From: Caulobacter sp. Root655
GTDB taxonomy: Bacteria > Pseudomonadota > Alphaproteobacteria > Caulobacterales > Caulobacteraceae
NCBI RefSeq assembly: GCF_001427665.1
Contig: NZ_LMHC01000012.1
Span: forward strand, 348,701-412,700
Direction: 5' to 3'
Length of the DNA stretch: 64,000 bases
The translations under genes were made by a program, and so were the position numbers. Positions 1 to 9,634 of this stretch are shown in pieces (the first letter of the stretch is position 1; each line of letters begins with the position of its first letter). The notes beneath the pieces are model-generated. The model was not told the DNA's origin. It worked only from the letters and a program-made list of their open reading frames with translations, and searched no databases.

Positions 1-2
1 CC

Positions 3-512
3 TCCGCGATCACCGACATCGTCGCCGACTACGAGGCCCATTTCGCCGACGGCCTGGCGGCCGGACGCACCGAGGCCGACGTGGCCGCCGCGCTCGGCGA
101 GCCCGAGCGCCTGGCCCGCGAACAGCGCGCCGAACAGGGCGTCAAGCGCTGGGAGGAGGCCAAGAACCCCTCCGCCGCCGCCGGGGCGATCTTCGCCATC
201 GTCGGCCTGGGGGCCATCGACATCCTGTTCCTGCTGCCCCTGCTGATGGGGGTGCTGGGCACGCTGTTCGCCTGCTTCATGGCCGCCATCGGCATCTTCG
301 TCGCCGGGGGCGCGGTGACCGCGGTCGGCCCCTTCGCCGGACAGCCCGGCGGCCCGGCCGTCGCCTTCCTGCTGGGCATCGGCCTGATGGCCGCCGCCAC
401 CGCCCTGGCCGCCGTCACCACCCTGCTCAGCATCTGGCTGGTCAACGGCCTGGTCTGGTTCGGGCGTCTTCACTACCGGCTGCTGAAGCCGGCCATCGAA
501 ACCCAGGTCTGA
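3..512 (+). CDS. HAAS/DUF1700-type membrane protein, 5' truncated
   Basis: The reading frame is open from the window edge, so the true start lies upstream and about 169 residues are visible. The first part, with DYEAHFADGLAAGR followed by LGEPERLARE, is the pattern of the HAAS (DUF1700) cytoplasmic helical domain. After it come hydrophobic segments around residues 65-100 and 118-150 that look like membrane helices. Proteins of this type usually sit downstream of a PadR-family repressor and act in envelope-stress or sensory circuits; the PadR gene would be outside the window. The following GIN-domain gene starts 10 bases later, so the two are probably one operon. A GTG at 81 could be mistaken for the start but would cut the HAAS domain. 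Confidence 0.8.
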   Translation, partial: SAITDIVADYEAHFADGLAAGRTEADVAAALGEPERLAREQRAEQGVKRWEEAKNPSAAAGAIFAIVGLGAIDILFLLPLLMGVLGTLFACFMAAIGIFVAGGAVTAVGPFAGQPGGPAVAFLLGIGLMAAATALAAVTTLLSIWLVNGLVWFGRLHYRLLKPAIETQV

Positions 513-522
513 GGGGGCCATC

Positions 523-1320
523 ATGATCCGCAACCTGACCATCGTCGCCGTCGCCAGCTTCGTCCTGGCGCTGGGCTGCTTCGCCGGCGCCGCCGCCCTG
601 GGCGGGCGGGACATCCTCAAGAACGGCTGGAATATTCCCGCCGACTGGCACGTCGAGATCAACGACGACGACGACCACGTCAGCATCACGCCCGATCGCC
701 TGGCCAGCGACGAGACGATCGAACGCCAGATCGCCTGGACCGGGTCCGACACGCTGCAGATCGACGTGCCCGCCGACGTCACCTTCACTCAGAGCGCCCC
801 CGGAGCCGGCGCCTCGATCAAGGTCAACGGCCCCAAGGGCCTGGTGGACCGGGTGGTGGTGGATGGCGGCCAGATCCGCCTGAGGGGCGACGACGACGCC
901 TCGACGGTCAACCTCAACAGCCACGGCTTCCACGTCGGCCGGGGCCATGACCAGCTGACCATCGAGGTCACCGCCCCAGCCGTGCGCGGCTTCACCCTGA
1001 ACGGCAGCGGCGACCTGAGGGTGCGGGCCTATGACCAGCCCACCGCGACGATCGAGCTGAACGGCAGCGGCGAGATCGAGGCCGAAGGCAAGGCGGCGAA
1101 GATCGACCTTCGCATTTCCGGCTCCGGCGACGCCGACCTGACCGAGCTCGACACCGGCGACGCCAAGGTCGCCGTGGCCGGTAGCGGCTCGGCGCGGATC
1201 GCTCCGCACGGCGCGGCCGAGGTCGAGGTGGCCGGCAGCGGCGAGGTCAGCGTCACCACCAAGCCGACCAGCCTGGTCACCAACGTCGCCGGATCCGGCG
1301 AAGTGCACGAAAGCTGGTGA
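523..1320 (+). CDS. GIN-domain (DUF2807) exported protein
   Basis: 265 residues. An N-terminal hydrophobic segment (IVAVASFVLALGCFAGAAA) is a signal peptide or membrane anchor. From about residue 130 the sequence repeats short beta-strand units around the motif NGSGD/NGSGE/SGSGD/AGSGS/AGSGE, which is the hallmark of the GIN (DUF2807) right-handed beta-helix, found in putative adhesin or stress proteins. Acidic DDDD runs occur near residues 45-50. It starts 10 bases after the HAAS protein, and this pairing is common in the family. The exact role is unknown; a periplasmic or surface location is inferred from the leader. Confidence 0.85.
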   Translation: MIRNLTIVAVASFVLALGCFAGAAALGGRDILKNGWNIPADWHVEINDDDDHVSITPDRLASDETIERQIAWTGSDTLQIDVPADVTFTQSAPGAGASIKVNGPKGLVDRVVVDGGQIRLRGDDDASTVNLNSHGFHVGRGHDQLTIEVTAPAVRGFTLNGSGDLRVRAYDQPTATIELNGSGEIEAEGKAAKIDLRISGSGDADLTELDTGDAKVAVAGSGSARIAPHGAAEVEVAGSGEVSVTTKPTSLVTNVAGSGEVHESW

Positions 1321-1329
1321 GCTCGGAAT

Positions 1330-1355
1330 GGGGACAGGCGCATGCGCCTGTCCCC
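1330..1355. repeat. 26-bp perfect palindrome, family D copy 1
   Basis: Half-site GGGGACAGGCGCA is followed by its exact reverse complement. It lies between the GIN-domain gene and tldD. Related copies are at 11995-12020, 21433-21458, 41127-41152 and 41173-41198. As RNA it could fold as a hairpin, but no T-run follows, so terminator function is not shown. Confidence 0.85.
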
Positions 1356-1420
1356 GTCAGCGGATGGACGAATCGTCGCCGGGTGATGACGCGGGCCAAG
1401 GAAACCCCTACCTGTACGCC

Positions 1421-2851
1421 ATGACCGCTCCCATGACCGCCCCGTCCCTGCTGGCCGCCGCCGGCGTCGATCCCGAACGCGCCCGCCAAATCCTCGGCGA
1501 AGCCCTGGCCGGCGCTGACGACGGCGAGCTGTTCGTCGAACGCTCCGAGAGCGAGGCCTTCGTATTCGACGACGGTCGCCTGAAGAGCGCCTCCTATGAT
1601 TCGGGCGAGGGTTTCGGCCTGCGCGTGGTGGCCGGCGAGACCGCCGGCTACGCCCATTCCGCCGAGATCTCCGAAGCCGCCATCGGCCGGGCCGCCGATT
1701 CGGCCAAGCTGGCCCGCCGCGGCTATGCCGGGGTCAGCGCCGAGGCGCCGCGCGCCACCAACGAAAAGCTCTATGGCGAGGACGACCCGGTCTCCTCCCC
1801 CGCCTTCTCCGACAAGGTCGCCTTGCTGCAGGAGATCGACGCCTTCGCCCGGGCTCGCGACCCGCGTGTGGTCCAGGTGATGGCCTCGATGGCCGGCGAG
1901 CGCCGGGTGGTCGAGATCCTGAGGGCCGACGGCCGGCTGCTGCGCGACGTGCGGCCGCTGGTCCGCGTCAACGTCCAGGTCACGGTCGAGAAGGACGGCA
2001 AGCGCGAGGCCGGCTCGTCCGGGGCCGGCGGCCGCGCCGGCTTCGCCGCCTGGATCAGCCCCGACAAGTGGCGGGACCAGGTCGACGAGGCCCTGCGCAT
2101 GGCGCTGGTCAATCTGGACGCCGTGGCCTGCCCGGCCGGCGAGATGGACGTGGTGCTTGGCCCCGGCTGGAACGGCGTGCTGCTGCACGAAGCCGTTGGT
2201 CACGGCCTGGAGGGCGACTTCAACCGCAAGGGCATCAGCGCCTTCTCCGGCCGCATCGGCGAGCGTGTGGCGGCCAAGGGCGTGACCGTGTTCGACGATG
2301 GTTCACTGGCCGGCCGTCGCGGCTCGCTGACCATCGATGACGAGGGCACCCCGACCGAGCGCACGATCCTGATCGAGGACGGGATCCTGGTCGGCTACAT
2401 GCACGACCGGATGAGCGCTCGACTGATGGGCATGGCCCCGACCGGCAACGGCCGCCGCCAGTCCTACGCCCACATGCCCATGCCGCGCATGACCAACACC
2501 GGCATGCTGGCCGGGAACGACGACCCGGCCGAGATGATCGCCTCGATGAAGCGCGGCCTCTACTGCGCCAATTTCGGCGGCGGCCAGGTCGACATCACCA
2601 ACGGCAAGTTCGTCTTCCAGTGCACCGAGGCCTATCTGGTCGAGGACGGCAAGATCACCGCCCCGGTCAAGGGCGCCACCCTGATCGGCGACGGCCCCAA
2701 CGCCCTGACCAAGGTGACGATGATCGGCAACGACTTCGACTTCGACCCCGGCATCGGCGTCTGCGGCAAGTCGGGTCAGGGCGTGCCGGTCGGCGTCGGC
2801 CAGCCGTCGCTGAAGATCACCGGCCTGACGGTGGGCGGCACGGCGGTTTAG
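1421..2851 (+). CDS. tldD: TldD family metalloprotease
   Basis: 476 residues from the ATG at 1421; an upstream in-frame extension would run through the palindrome at 1330-1355 and is rejected. The zinc motif HEAVGH (His256, Glu257, His261) is the HExxxH signature of active TldD, followed by GLEGDFNRKG. The C-terminus with GVCGKSGQGVPVGVGQ is typical of the family. TldD pairs with PmbA/TldE (encoded at 28726-30057) to form a heterodimeric protease that degrades unfolded or modified peptides, such as microcin precursors or CcdA. An in-frame ATG at 1433 is an alternative start. Confidence 0.93.
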   Translation: MTAPMTAPSLLAAAGVDPERARQILGEALAGADDGELFVERSESEAFVFDDGRLKSASYDSGEGFGLRVVAGETAGYAHSAEISEAAIGRAADSAKLARRGYAGVSAEAPRATNEKLYGEDDPVSSPAFSDKVALLQEIDAFARARDPRVVQVMASMAGERRVVEILRADGRLLRDVRPLVRVNVQVTVEKDGKREAGSSGAGGRAGFAAWISPDKWRDQVDEALRMALVNLDAVACPAGEMDVVLGPGWNGVLLHEAVGHGLEGDFNRKGISAFSGRIGERVAAKGVTVFDDGSLAGRRGSLTIDDEGTPTERTILIEDGILVGYMHDRMSARLMGMAPTGNGRRQSYAHMPMPRMTNTGMLAGNDDPAEMIASMKRGLYCANFGGGQVDITNGKFVFQCTEAYLVEDGKITAPVKGATLIGDGPNALTKVTMIGNDFDFDPGIGVCGKSGQGVPVGVGQPSLKITGLTVGGTAV

Positions 2852-2890
2852 TTAGAGGTCCCTCCTCCCCCCTCATCCACCTCTTTTGAA

Positions 2891-3020
2891 CCGTCATCCC
2901 GGGCCTTGTGCCCGGGATCCCTCAGTCCGCCGCGGGTGCGGATGGGTGGCGCGCTGGCGCGCCAAGGTACTTCACCGTCGGCTGAACCAGGGGTCCCGGG
3001 CACAAGGCCCGGGATGACGG
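2891..3020. repeat. Long inverted repeat, family B copy 1
   Basis: The arms begin CCGTCATCCCGGGCCTTGTG and end with the inverse (cacaaggcccgggatgacgg), about 130 bases apart end to end. This ATCCCGG...CCGGGATGA class recurs at 6392, 21244, 41887 and 62849 with different inner sequence. It follows tldD and may shape the 3' end of its transcript. Confidence 0.85.
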
Positions 3021-3157
3021 CGGAGGGGGAGAGCGCATGCGGAAGCAAGATCAGAGCGGCTGCCGTAACACCCTGAAAATCTTGCCGAAACCTCCGCTCC
3101 CCCAGGTGATCGGCGAAAACATTTCACAAATGTAATCTACCTTGCGGTTTTGTAACT

Positions 3158-3186
3158 GGTTCCGGCGCCTCCGGAACCTCAGGTTC
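3158..3186 (+). promoter_or_regulatory. Two mutually exclusive hairpins in receptor leader
   Basis: GGTTCCGG (3158-3165) can pair with CCGGAACC (3171-3178) over a five-base loop. Part of the second arm, GAACC (3174-3178), can instead pair with GGTTC (3182-3186). The alternatives end 37 bases before the chosen ATG at 3223. Seen in sequence only; a regulatory role is a guess. Confidence 0.3.
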
Positions 3187-3222
3187 GCCGCCAACAAAGC
3201 GGGGGCTTTGGGGGACCGCGGT

Positions 3223-5289
3223 ATGAGTCTGACTTCGCTTATCTTCGCCTTGGGCCTGGCATCGCCCGAGGCCCAAGCTACCGCTCCGACTTCGGCTCCG
3301 CAGGCCGCCCCCGTGGTCGCCGACACCGCCACCACCACCGCCGAACAACGCGGCGTGATCGCCTATCCGCCCAGCTTCTTCGAGGCCGCACGGCCCAGCA
3401 CCGCCTTCGACATGATCACCCGCCTGCCCGGCTTTCGGTTGGACCAGGGCAGCGACGTCCGCGGCTTCGCGGGCGCCGCCGGCAATGTGCTGATCAACGG
3501 CGAACGCCCGACCACCAAGAGCGAGACCCTGGAGGACATCCTCAAGCGCATCTCGACCTCGGCCGTCGAGCGCGTCGAGCTGATCCGCGGCGGCGCGCCC
3601 GGCGTCGACATGCAGGGCCGCACGATCCTGGCCAACGTGGTGATCAAGAAGACCGTGCAGGTCGAGAAGGTCGCCAACATCCAGACCTACCTCTATCCGG
3701 ACGGTTTCTTCGGCCCGCTGCTGGAGTTCCAGGCCTCGCGCCGCGACGGGATCAACGAGCTGGAAGGTTCGCTGAAGGCCACCATCGACCGCACCGGCGA
3801 CACCTTCGACGGCGCCGCCCGGGTGCGCAGCGACGGGGCCGGGAACCTGGTCTCGCGCGAGGCGGTGAAGGGCTATGACGAGATCCAGAACTACGTCGCG
3901 CGCGGCGCGATCCAGCGCGGGGTCCTGGGCGGCAAGCTGAAGGTCAACGGCAAGGTCGAGTACTTTTCCTATGACCGCGACGTGACCTACACCCGTTTCT
4001 TCCCCGGCCCCGGCCGCGAAACCAGCGGCGAGACCGACGAGAACTGGACCGGCGAGTTCGGGGCCCGCTACGATCGGAAACTCGCCTCGAACACCGACCT
4101 GCAACTGGTGTTCCTGCAGAACCTGGGCCACGAGGAATACGGCTCGACGGCCGACAAGTCGGGTGATCATCAGGTCTATTCCGAGATCGACAAGACCGGC
4201 GAAACCATCCTGCGCGCCGAGCTCAAGCAGCTACGGTCCGAAAAGCTGTCGCTCGAGGCCAGCGTCGAAGGCGCCTACAACGTCCTGGACGGCGCGACGC
4301 GCTACGTGTCCACGACCGCGCCGATCCCGGACCTCGTCAATGTCAAGGTCGAGGAACTGCGCGGCGAGGCCGCCGGCAAGGCCGTCTGGCGCCCCGATCC
4401 CAAGTTGACGGTCGAGGCCGGGGCGCGCCTGGAGATCTCGCGCATCACCCAGACCGGCGACAACAACCTGGAGCGCGACTTCTTCTACCCCAAGCCCCGG
4501 GTCATGGTGACCTGGAACCCCAACAGCGTCGACCAGCTGCGTTTCCGATTGGAGCGCGAGGTCGGACAGCTGAACTTCGGCGACTTCGTCTCGTCCGCCG
4601 ACCTGCAGGCCGGCACCAGCGACGGCGCCGACGCCAAGCTGGCGCCAAGCCGCTCCTGGGTCGGCGAGGTCGCGTACGAGCGGCGGTTCTGGGGCGCGGG
4701 CTCGATCTCGGCCACCCTCACCCACGCCGAGATCCAGGACGTCAACGACTACAAGCCGCTGGACGACGGCAGCGGCCTGGACGCGCCCAGCAACATCGGC
4801 GACGGCCGGTCCGACCAGTTCGTGATCCTGATGACCCTGCCCACCGACCGGCTGGGCCTGTCGGGCGGCCAGTTGAAGACCCGCCTTAGCTGGTACGACA
4901 GCGAGGTCACCGATCCGGTCACCCTGGAAAAGCGTCGCATCACCAACGCCACGCCCTTCGTCTGCAATGTCAGCTTCACGCGCGACATGCCGGGCGGCAA
5001 GTGGAGCTGGGGCGCCTCGACGGGATGCCCCAACGAGAACAGCCGCTATCGGATCAACGAGGTGCGCACCAACCGGTTCGAGCAGTGGTTCGAAACCTTC
5101 GCCGAGTGGAAGCCGCGCGCCGACCTGACCGTGCGCACCACCCTGGCCAACCTGACCTCGCGCAACATCACCCGCGAGCGCGTGATCTACAACGGTTCGC
5201 GGGCCGACGGTTCGGTGAAGACGGTCGAATACCGCTCGATCCCGTTCGAGCCCTACCTGTTCATCCAGGTGCGCAAGCGGCTGGGGTAG
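3223..5289 (+). CDS. TonB-dependent receptor-like outer membrane protein
   Basis: 688 residues from the ATG at 3223, chosen because it gives a short signal peptide (MSLTSLIFALGLASPEAQA) and follows GGGGGA; a TTG at 3142 would add an implausible basic extension. The plug domain spans roughly residues 50-160, with NVLINGERP, AVERVELIRGGAPGVDMQG and TILANVVIKK. The rest alternates like a beta-barrel. These proteins import substrates across the outer membrane using TonB energy. It ends in VRKRLG, not the usual aromatic residue, and no clear TonB box is visible. The substrate is unknown, and no transporter partner is adjacent. Confidence 0.85.
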   Translation: MSLTSLIFALGLASPEAQATAPTSAPQAAPVVADTATTTAEQRGVIAYPPSFFEAARPSTAFDMITRLPGFRLDQGSDVRGFAGAAGNVLINGERPTTKSETLEDILKRISTSAVERVELIRGGAPGVDMQGRTILANVVIKKTVQVEKVANIQTYLYPDGFFGPLLEFQASRRDGINELEGSLKATIDRTGDTFDGAARVRSDGAGNLVSREAVKGYDEIQNYVARGAIQRGVLGGKLKVNGKVEYFSYDRDVTYTRFFPGPGRETSGETDENWTGEFGARYDRKLASNTDLQLVFLQNLGHEEYGSTADKSGDHQVYSEIDKTGETILRAELKQLRSEKLSLEASVEGAYNVLDGATRYVSTTAPIPDLVNVKVEELRGEAAGKAVWRPDPKLTVEAGARLEISRITQTGDNNLERDFFYPKPRVMVTWNPNSVDQLRFRLEREVGQLNFGDFVSSADLQAGTSDGADAKLAPSRSWVGEVAYERRFWGAGSISATLTHAEIQDVNDYKPLDDGSGLDAPSNIGDGRSDQFVILMTLPTDRLGLSGGQLKTRLSWYDSEVTDPVTLEKRRITNATPFVCNVSFTRDMPGGKWSWGASTGCPNENSRYRINEVRTNRFEQWFETFAEWKPRADLTVRTTLANLTSRNITRERVIYNGSRADGSVKTVEYRSIPFEPYLFIQVRKRLG

Positions 5290-5302
5290 AGCGGCGGGGC
5301 CG

Positions 5303-5404
5303 TGCGTCCTTCGAGGTTCGCCTACGGCTCTCACCTCAGGATGAGGAATTCAGCACAACGCTCCTCATCCTGAGGCGCCCGCGAAGCGGGCCTCGAAGGA
5401 CGCA
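5303..5404. repeat. ~100-bp palindromic repeat, family A copy 1
   Basis: It begins TGCGTCCTTCGAGG, has inner arms around CTCAGGATGAGGAATT / CTCCTCATCCTGAGG, and ends in the inverse CCTCGAAGGACGCA. It sits between the convergent receptor and DUF4908-like genes. Other copies are at 9461, 12555, 23706 and 39433. Confidence 0.9.
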
Positions 5405-5412
5405 CAGCGCCG

Positions 5413-6198
5413 CTACTTGTTGACGACCTTGATGATCCGCTTCGAGGACGGCCGGCCGGACAGGCCCTTGTCGGGCGCGTAGGTCACGGTCAGGTCGCCG
5501 CCCTTCAGGTTGGCCCCCGGCTTGTGGCCCTCGGCCAGCAGCACCCGGGCCACGCGATTGAGCAGGTTGCGATCGCCGTTGCGGGCCATCTTTTCGAAGG
5601 CCTCGGCGGTGACCGTGGCGGTGTCGGCCACCAGCACCGAGGTGGCGGGGGTGGCGTCGTCGACGGTTTCGAACGAAACGCGATGCTGGGCCGCGCGGCT
5701 GGCGCGGGCGCTGGCCTGGACCAGGCGCTGGAACAGGGCGTTGACCGAAATGAACGTCGGCGGCTGGATCGAGGTCGCCCTGCCGATCAGGGCGGCGGCG
5801 TCGCCAGCCGGCCGTTCGCTGGTGAACAGCGTCATGCCGCCCAGCTTGGTGGCCCGCAGCACCGGCTCGCCCATCTCGTTCTTGTAGATCGTGTCGCCGC
5901 GCGGGGCCGGCTGCGGCGACAGCACCCAGACCTCGGAGCTGTTCTCGAACTTCATCAGCGGCTGGGGCGAGGCCCGGTCGAGGACGAAGGCGCTGCCGGT
6001 TTCCGACACGTAGCGAGCGACGGGGGGCGCGGGCGCCTTGCGGGATTCCGACCCGCTCCGGGCGCCGAAGAGGTCGCGAAGGCTCGACTGCTGCGCATTC
6101 GCGGCGCCGGCGCTGGCCCCCAGGGCGAACGCCAGCAGGATCGCGCAGCCCCCTGGCCCTGTCGTCGCCGCCGATAGACTCTTCATGCCCACGGTCAT
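5413..6198 (-). CDS. Secreted DUF4908-like protein
   Basis: 261 residues from the ATG at 6198 (or 257 from 6186, MKSLSAATTG). A signal peptide is clear: a short basic start, ILLAFALGASAGAANA, then QQSSLRDLF. The mature protein has two regions, a beta-rich part (RYVSETGSAFVLDRASPQPL ...) and a C-terminal part ending SSKRIIKVVNK, and overall resembles the DUF4908 proteins of Caulobacterales. Its function is unknown; it is probably periplasmic. The gene faces the TonB receptor tail to tail, with a family A repeat between them. Assignment to DUF4908 is from memory of the family and is moderately sure. Confidence 0.65.
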   Translation of the reverse strand: MTVGMKSLSAATTGPGGCAILLAFALGASAGAANAQQSSLRDLFGARSGSESRKAPAPPVARYVSETGSAFVLDRASPQPLMKFENSSEVWVLSPQPAPRGDTIYKNEMGEPVLRATKLGGMTLFTSERPAGDAAALIGRATSIQPPTFISVNALFQRLVQASARASRAAQHRVSFETVDDATPATSVLVADTATVTAEAFEKMARNGDRNLLNRVARVLLAEGHKPGANLKGGDLTVTYAPDKGLSGRPSSKRIIKVVNK

Positions 6199-6553
6199 GA
6201 TCGCCGACTGGGGCGAATCTTGGACGCCAAAGACCTTGTTCCCGCCACGCCTCACCCCGGACGCTCCAGTGTCGCTTGTCGGCAACACTCCCGTCAGTCC
6301 GCTAGTCGAACCGGCGGGAGCGTCGCCGTCAAGTGGATAGCTACGCTTGAAAGGTCGGCTGGAGCTCGCACTCAATTGAAGGCCCACCACCGTTGTCATC
6401 CCGGAAGCCTCGCAGAGGCTGTCCGGGACCTAGGGGCCGACGCGATGCGGTGGCCCTGGGTCCCGGCTCTACGCTTCGCTTCGGCCGGGATGACAACTTG
6501 AATAAAGCGCTGATTTCAAAGACCTAGCTCGAACGATCAAGCTCAGCCGAAAC
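6199..6553. other. 355-base intergenic region
   Basis: No gene is seen. It contains the upstream region of the DUF4908-like gene (6199-6390), the family B repeat (6392-6498), and a short AT-richer tail before the phaB stop codon. Confidence 0.5.
6392..6498. repeat. Inverted repeat, family B copy 2
   Basis: It runs from GTTGTCATCCCGGAAGCCTC to the inverse end CCGGGATGACAAC. It is almost identical along its whole length to the copy at 62849-62954, including the inner segment with GGGGCCGACGCGATGCGGTG, which suggests recent duplication or gene conversion. Confidence 0.9.
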
Positions 6554-7279
6554 CTAGGCCGCCATGTACTGGCCGCCGTTCAGGGTGAGTGTCGCGCCGG
6601 TCACGAAGCCCGCCCGCTCGCCCGCCAGGAAGGCGACCATGTCGGCGATCTCCTCGCCCTTGCCCAGGCGACCGACCGGGATGCCGGCGATGATCTGGGC
6701 CAGGACGTTCTCGGGCACGGCGGCGACCATCTCGGTGTCGATATAGCCCGGGCAGATGACGTTGACGGTCACGCCCTTCTTGGCGTTCTCCAGGGCCAGG
6801 GCCTTGGTGAAGCCGATCAGTCCGGCCTTGGCGGCCGAATAGTTGGTCTGGCCCATCTGGCCCTTCTGGCCGTTGATCGAGCTGATGTTGATGATTCGGC
6901 CCCAGCCGCGCTCGCGCATGCCTTCGATGACCGGACGGGTCATGTTGAAGGCGCTGTCCATGTTCACCCGGATGACCTCCGACCACTGCTCGTAGGTCAT
7001 CTTGTGCAGCATGCCGTCGCGGGTGATGCCGGCGTTGTTGATCAGCACCTCGACCGGGCCAAGCTCGGCCTCGACCGTCTTGACGGCGGCGGCGCAGTCG
7101 TCGAACGAGCCGACATTGCCCTTGACCACCATCACGCCCAGGGTCTTGGCGCAGGCCGCGGCGGCCTCTTCGTTGCCGGAATAGCCGGCCGCCACCTTCA
7201 TTCCGTCGGCGACCAGCCGCTCGCAGATCGCTCGACCGATGCCCCGGGTGCCGCCGGTCACGAACGCAACTCTCGCCAT
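6554..7279 (-). CDS. phaB: Acetoacetyl-CoA reductase (PHB synthesis)
   Basis: 241 residues, the full length of the PhaB subgroup of short-chain dehydrogenases. It reduces acetoacetyl-CoA to (R)-3-hydroxybutyryl-CoA with NADPH, the second step of polyhydroxybutyrate synthesis. The start MARVAFVTGGTRGIG is the Rossmann dinucleotide-binding motif; NNAG and the catalytic Tyr-Lys in NYSAAKAG are present, with the Ser in INISSINGQKG. It lies 104 bases downstream of phaA in the same direction, so it is likely co-transcribed through the hairpin at 7315-7351. It also matches FabG in general form, but the phaA/phaR context and sequence favour PhaB. Confidence 0.93.
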   Translation of the reverse strand: MARVAFVTGGTRGIGRAICERLVADGMKVAAGYSGNEEAAAACAKTLGVMVVKGNVGSFDDCAAAVKTVEAELGPVEVLINNAGITRDGMLHKMTYEQWSEVIRVNMDSAFNMTRPVIEGMRERGWGRIINISSINGQKGQMGQTNYSAAKAGLIGFTKALALENAKKGVTVNVICPGYIDTEMVAAVPENVLAQIIAGIPVGRLGKGEEIADMVAFLAGERAGFVTGATLTLNGGQYMAA

Positions 7280-7314
7280 GTGTCTCTCCCACTTAGGTTT
7301 CTTATGGTTGCACG

Positions 7315-7351
7315 CGGTCGCCGGCGCGGGACAAGCCCCGGCCGGCGACCG
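7315..7351 (-). promoter_or_regulatory. Strong hairpin between phaA and phaB
   Basis: CGGTCGCCGGC (7315-7325) pairs perfectly with GCCGGCGACCG (7341-7351), and the 15-base loop can pair partly with itself. No T-run follows in the direction of transcription, so it is more likely an mRNA stability or processing element than a terminator. Function is inferred from position only. Confidence 0.5.
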
Positions 7352-7383
7352 TCATGAAGATTTGGCCAACAAGCGTTTCGTCG

Positions 7384-8673
<1,290 letters not shown>

Positions 8674-8780
8674 TCACGGGATGTTGCGCGTTCCAAGCTT
8701 CGGCGGCACTGGCGCCATGCCTTTGCATCCGCGATAGTGCGATGCGAAAAGGCGGAGACAACGCTGTCCTAGGGAACGAA

Positions 8781-9455
8781 ATGTCCGAGAACAACGAAAA
8801 CGGCGAAACGCCATCGGCTCGTACGCCGGGTGAAAAAAGCGCCGGCCAAAAGGTCGTCATCAAGAAATACGCCAACCGTCGCCTCTACAACACGGCCTCC
8901 AGTTCCTATGTCACCCTGGAACATCTGTCGGACATGGTGAAGGAGGGCGTGGACTTCGTGGTCTACGACGCCAAGACCAATGACGACATCACCCGTTCGG
9001 TGCTGACCCAGATCATCTTCGAAGAGGAAAATCGCGGCGGCGGCCAGAACCTGCTGCCGATCCAGTTCCTCCGCCAACTGATCGGTTTCTACGGCAATTC
9101 CATGCAGGCCTTCCTGCCCAGCTACCTGGAAATGTCGCTGGAGAGCTTCACCAAGCAGCAGGAGCGGATGCGCACCCAGTTCTCGGGCCTGACGCCTGGC
9201 CTGGGCGGCGCGACCAAGGGCATGGTCGGCATGGGGGTCTACGAAGACCAGATCCGTCAGAACATGGCGCTGTTCGACCGGGCCATGAAGATGTTCTCGC
9301 CGTTCGCCTATGCGCGGCCCGAGGATGCGCCGGCCGCGGCTCCCGCCGAACCGGCCCCGCCCGCCCCCGCGCCCAGCGAGGACTCCCTGGCCGACCTCAA
9401 GCGCCAGCTGGAAGCCATGCAGGCGCAGATCGAGAAGCTGGCGACCAAGCCTTGA
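8781..9455 (+). CDS. phaR: Polyhydroxyalkanoate synthesis repressor PhaR
   Basis: 224 residues. The ATG at 8781 was chosen because AGGGA at 8771-8775 gives good spacing; the longer frame adds nine unmatched residues. The N-terminal PHA-accumulation DNA-binding domain (about residues 25-85) shows KKYANRRLYNTASSSYVTL and DMVKEGVDFVVYDAKT, followed by the second PhaR domain with GGGQNLLPIQFLRQLIGFYG. The C-terminus is rich in Ala/Pro and ends in a short coiled coil (LADLKRQLEAMQAQIEKLA). It is divergent from phaA, so the 221-base gap should hold both promoters. It probably represses pha and phasin genes until PHB is present. Confidence 0.95.
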   Translation: MSENNENGETPSARTPGEKSAGQKVVIKKYANRRLYNTASSSYVTLEHLSDMVKEGVDFVVYDAKTNDDITRSVLTQIIFEEENRGGGQNLLPIQFLRQLIGFYGNSMQAFLPSYLEMSLESFTKQQERMRTQFSGLTPGLGGATKGMVGMGVYEDQIRQNMALFDRAMKMFSPFAYARPEDAPAAAPAEPAPPAPAPSEDSLADLKRQLEAMQAQIEKLATKP

Positions 9456-9460
9456 CGCCG

Positions 9461-9565
9461 TGCGTCCTTCGAGGCCCGCTACGCGGGCGCCTCAGGATGA
9501 GGAGCTTTGTTGCTGAATTCCTCATCCTGAGGTGCGAGGCGAAGCCGAGCCTCGAAGGACGCACA
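9461..9565. repeat. ~100-bp palindromic repeat, family A copy 2
   Basis: It starts TGCGTCCTTCGAGGCCCGCT and ends in the inverse CCTCGAAGGACGCAC. It begins five bases after the phaR stop codon, so it may form the end of that transcript. Confidence 0.9.
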
Positions 9566-9582
9566 TCGGCCGCCACGATCCC

Positions 9583-9628
9583 TTAACCACGCCAACCCAT
9601 CCGTTCTTAACGATCCGGGCGCTAATTC
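9583..9628 (+). promoter_or_regulatory. Possible promoter region with TTAAC half-sites
   Basis: Two TTAAC motifs (9583, 9607) resemble CtrA half-sites but are 20 bases apart instead of the canonical 7. GCTAATTC (9621-9628) is close to the Caulobacter -10 element, and lies just before the start at 9635. Weak evidence from pattern only. Confidence 0.2.
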
Positions 9629-9634
9629 TTCACC

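Larger units (their letters stand above)
2852..3222. other. 371-base intergenic region with repeat and receptor leader
   Basis: No gene is seen here. It holds the inverted repeat at 2891-3020 and an AT-richer stretch (3115-3157) likely to carry the promoter of the TonB-dependent receptor. Two overlapping small hairpins lie at 3158-3186, described separately. Confidence 0.6.

Noticed and set aside
442..1308. Long antisense frame opposite the HAAS/GIN genes
   Set aside because: It is a GC-rich shadow with Gly/Asp/Ala-repetitive translation and no family pattern; the plus-strand genes explain the region.
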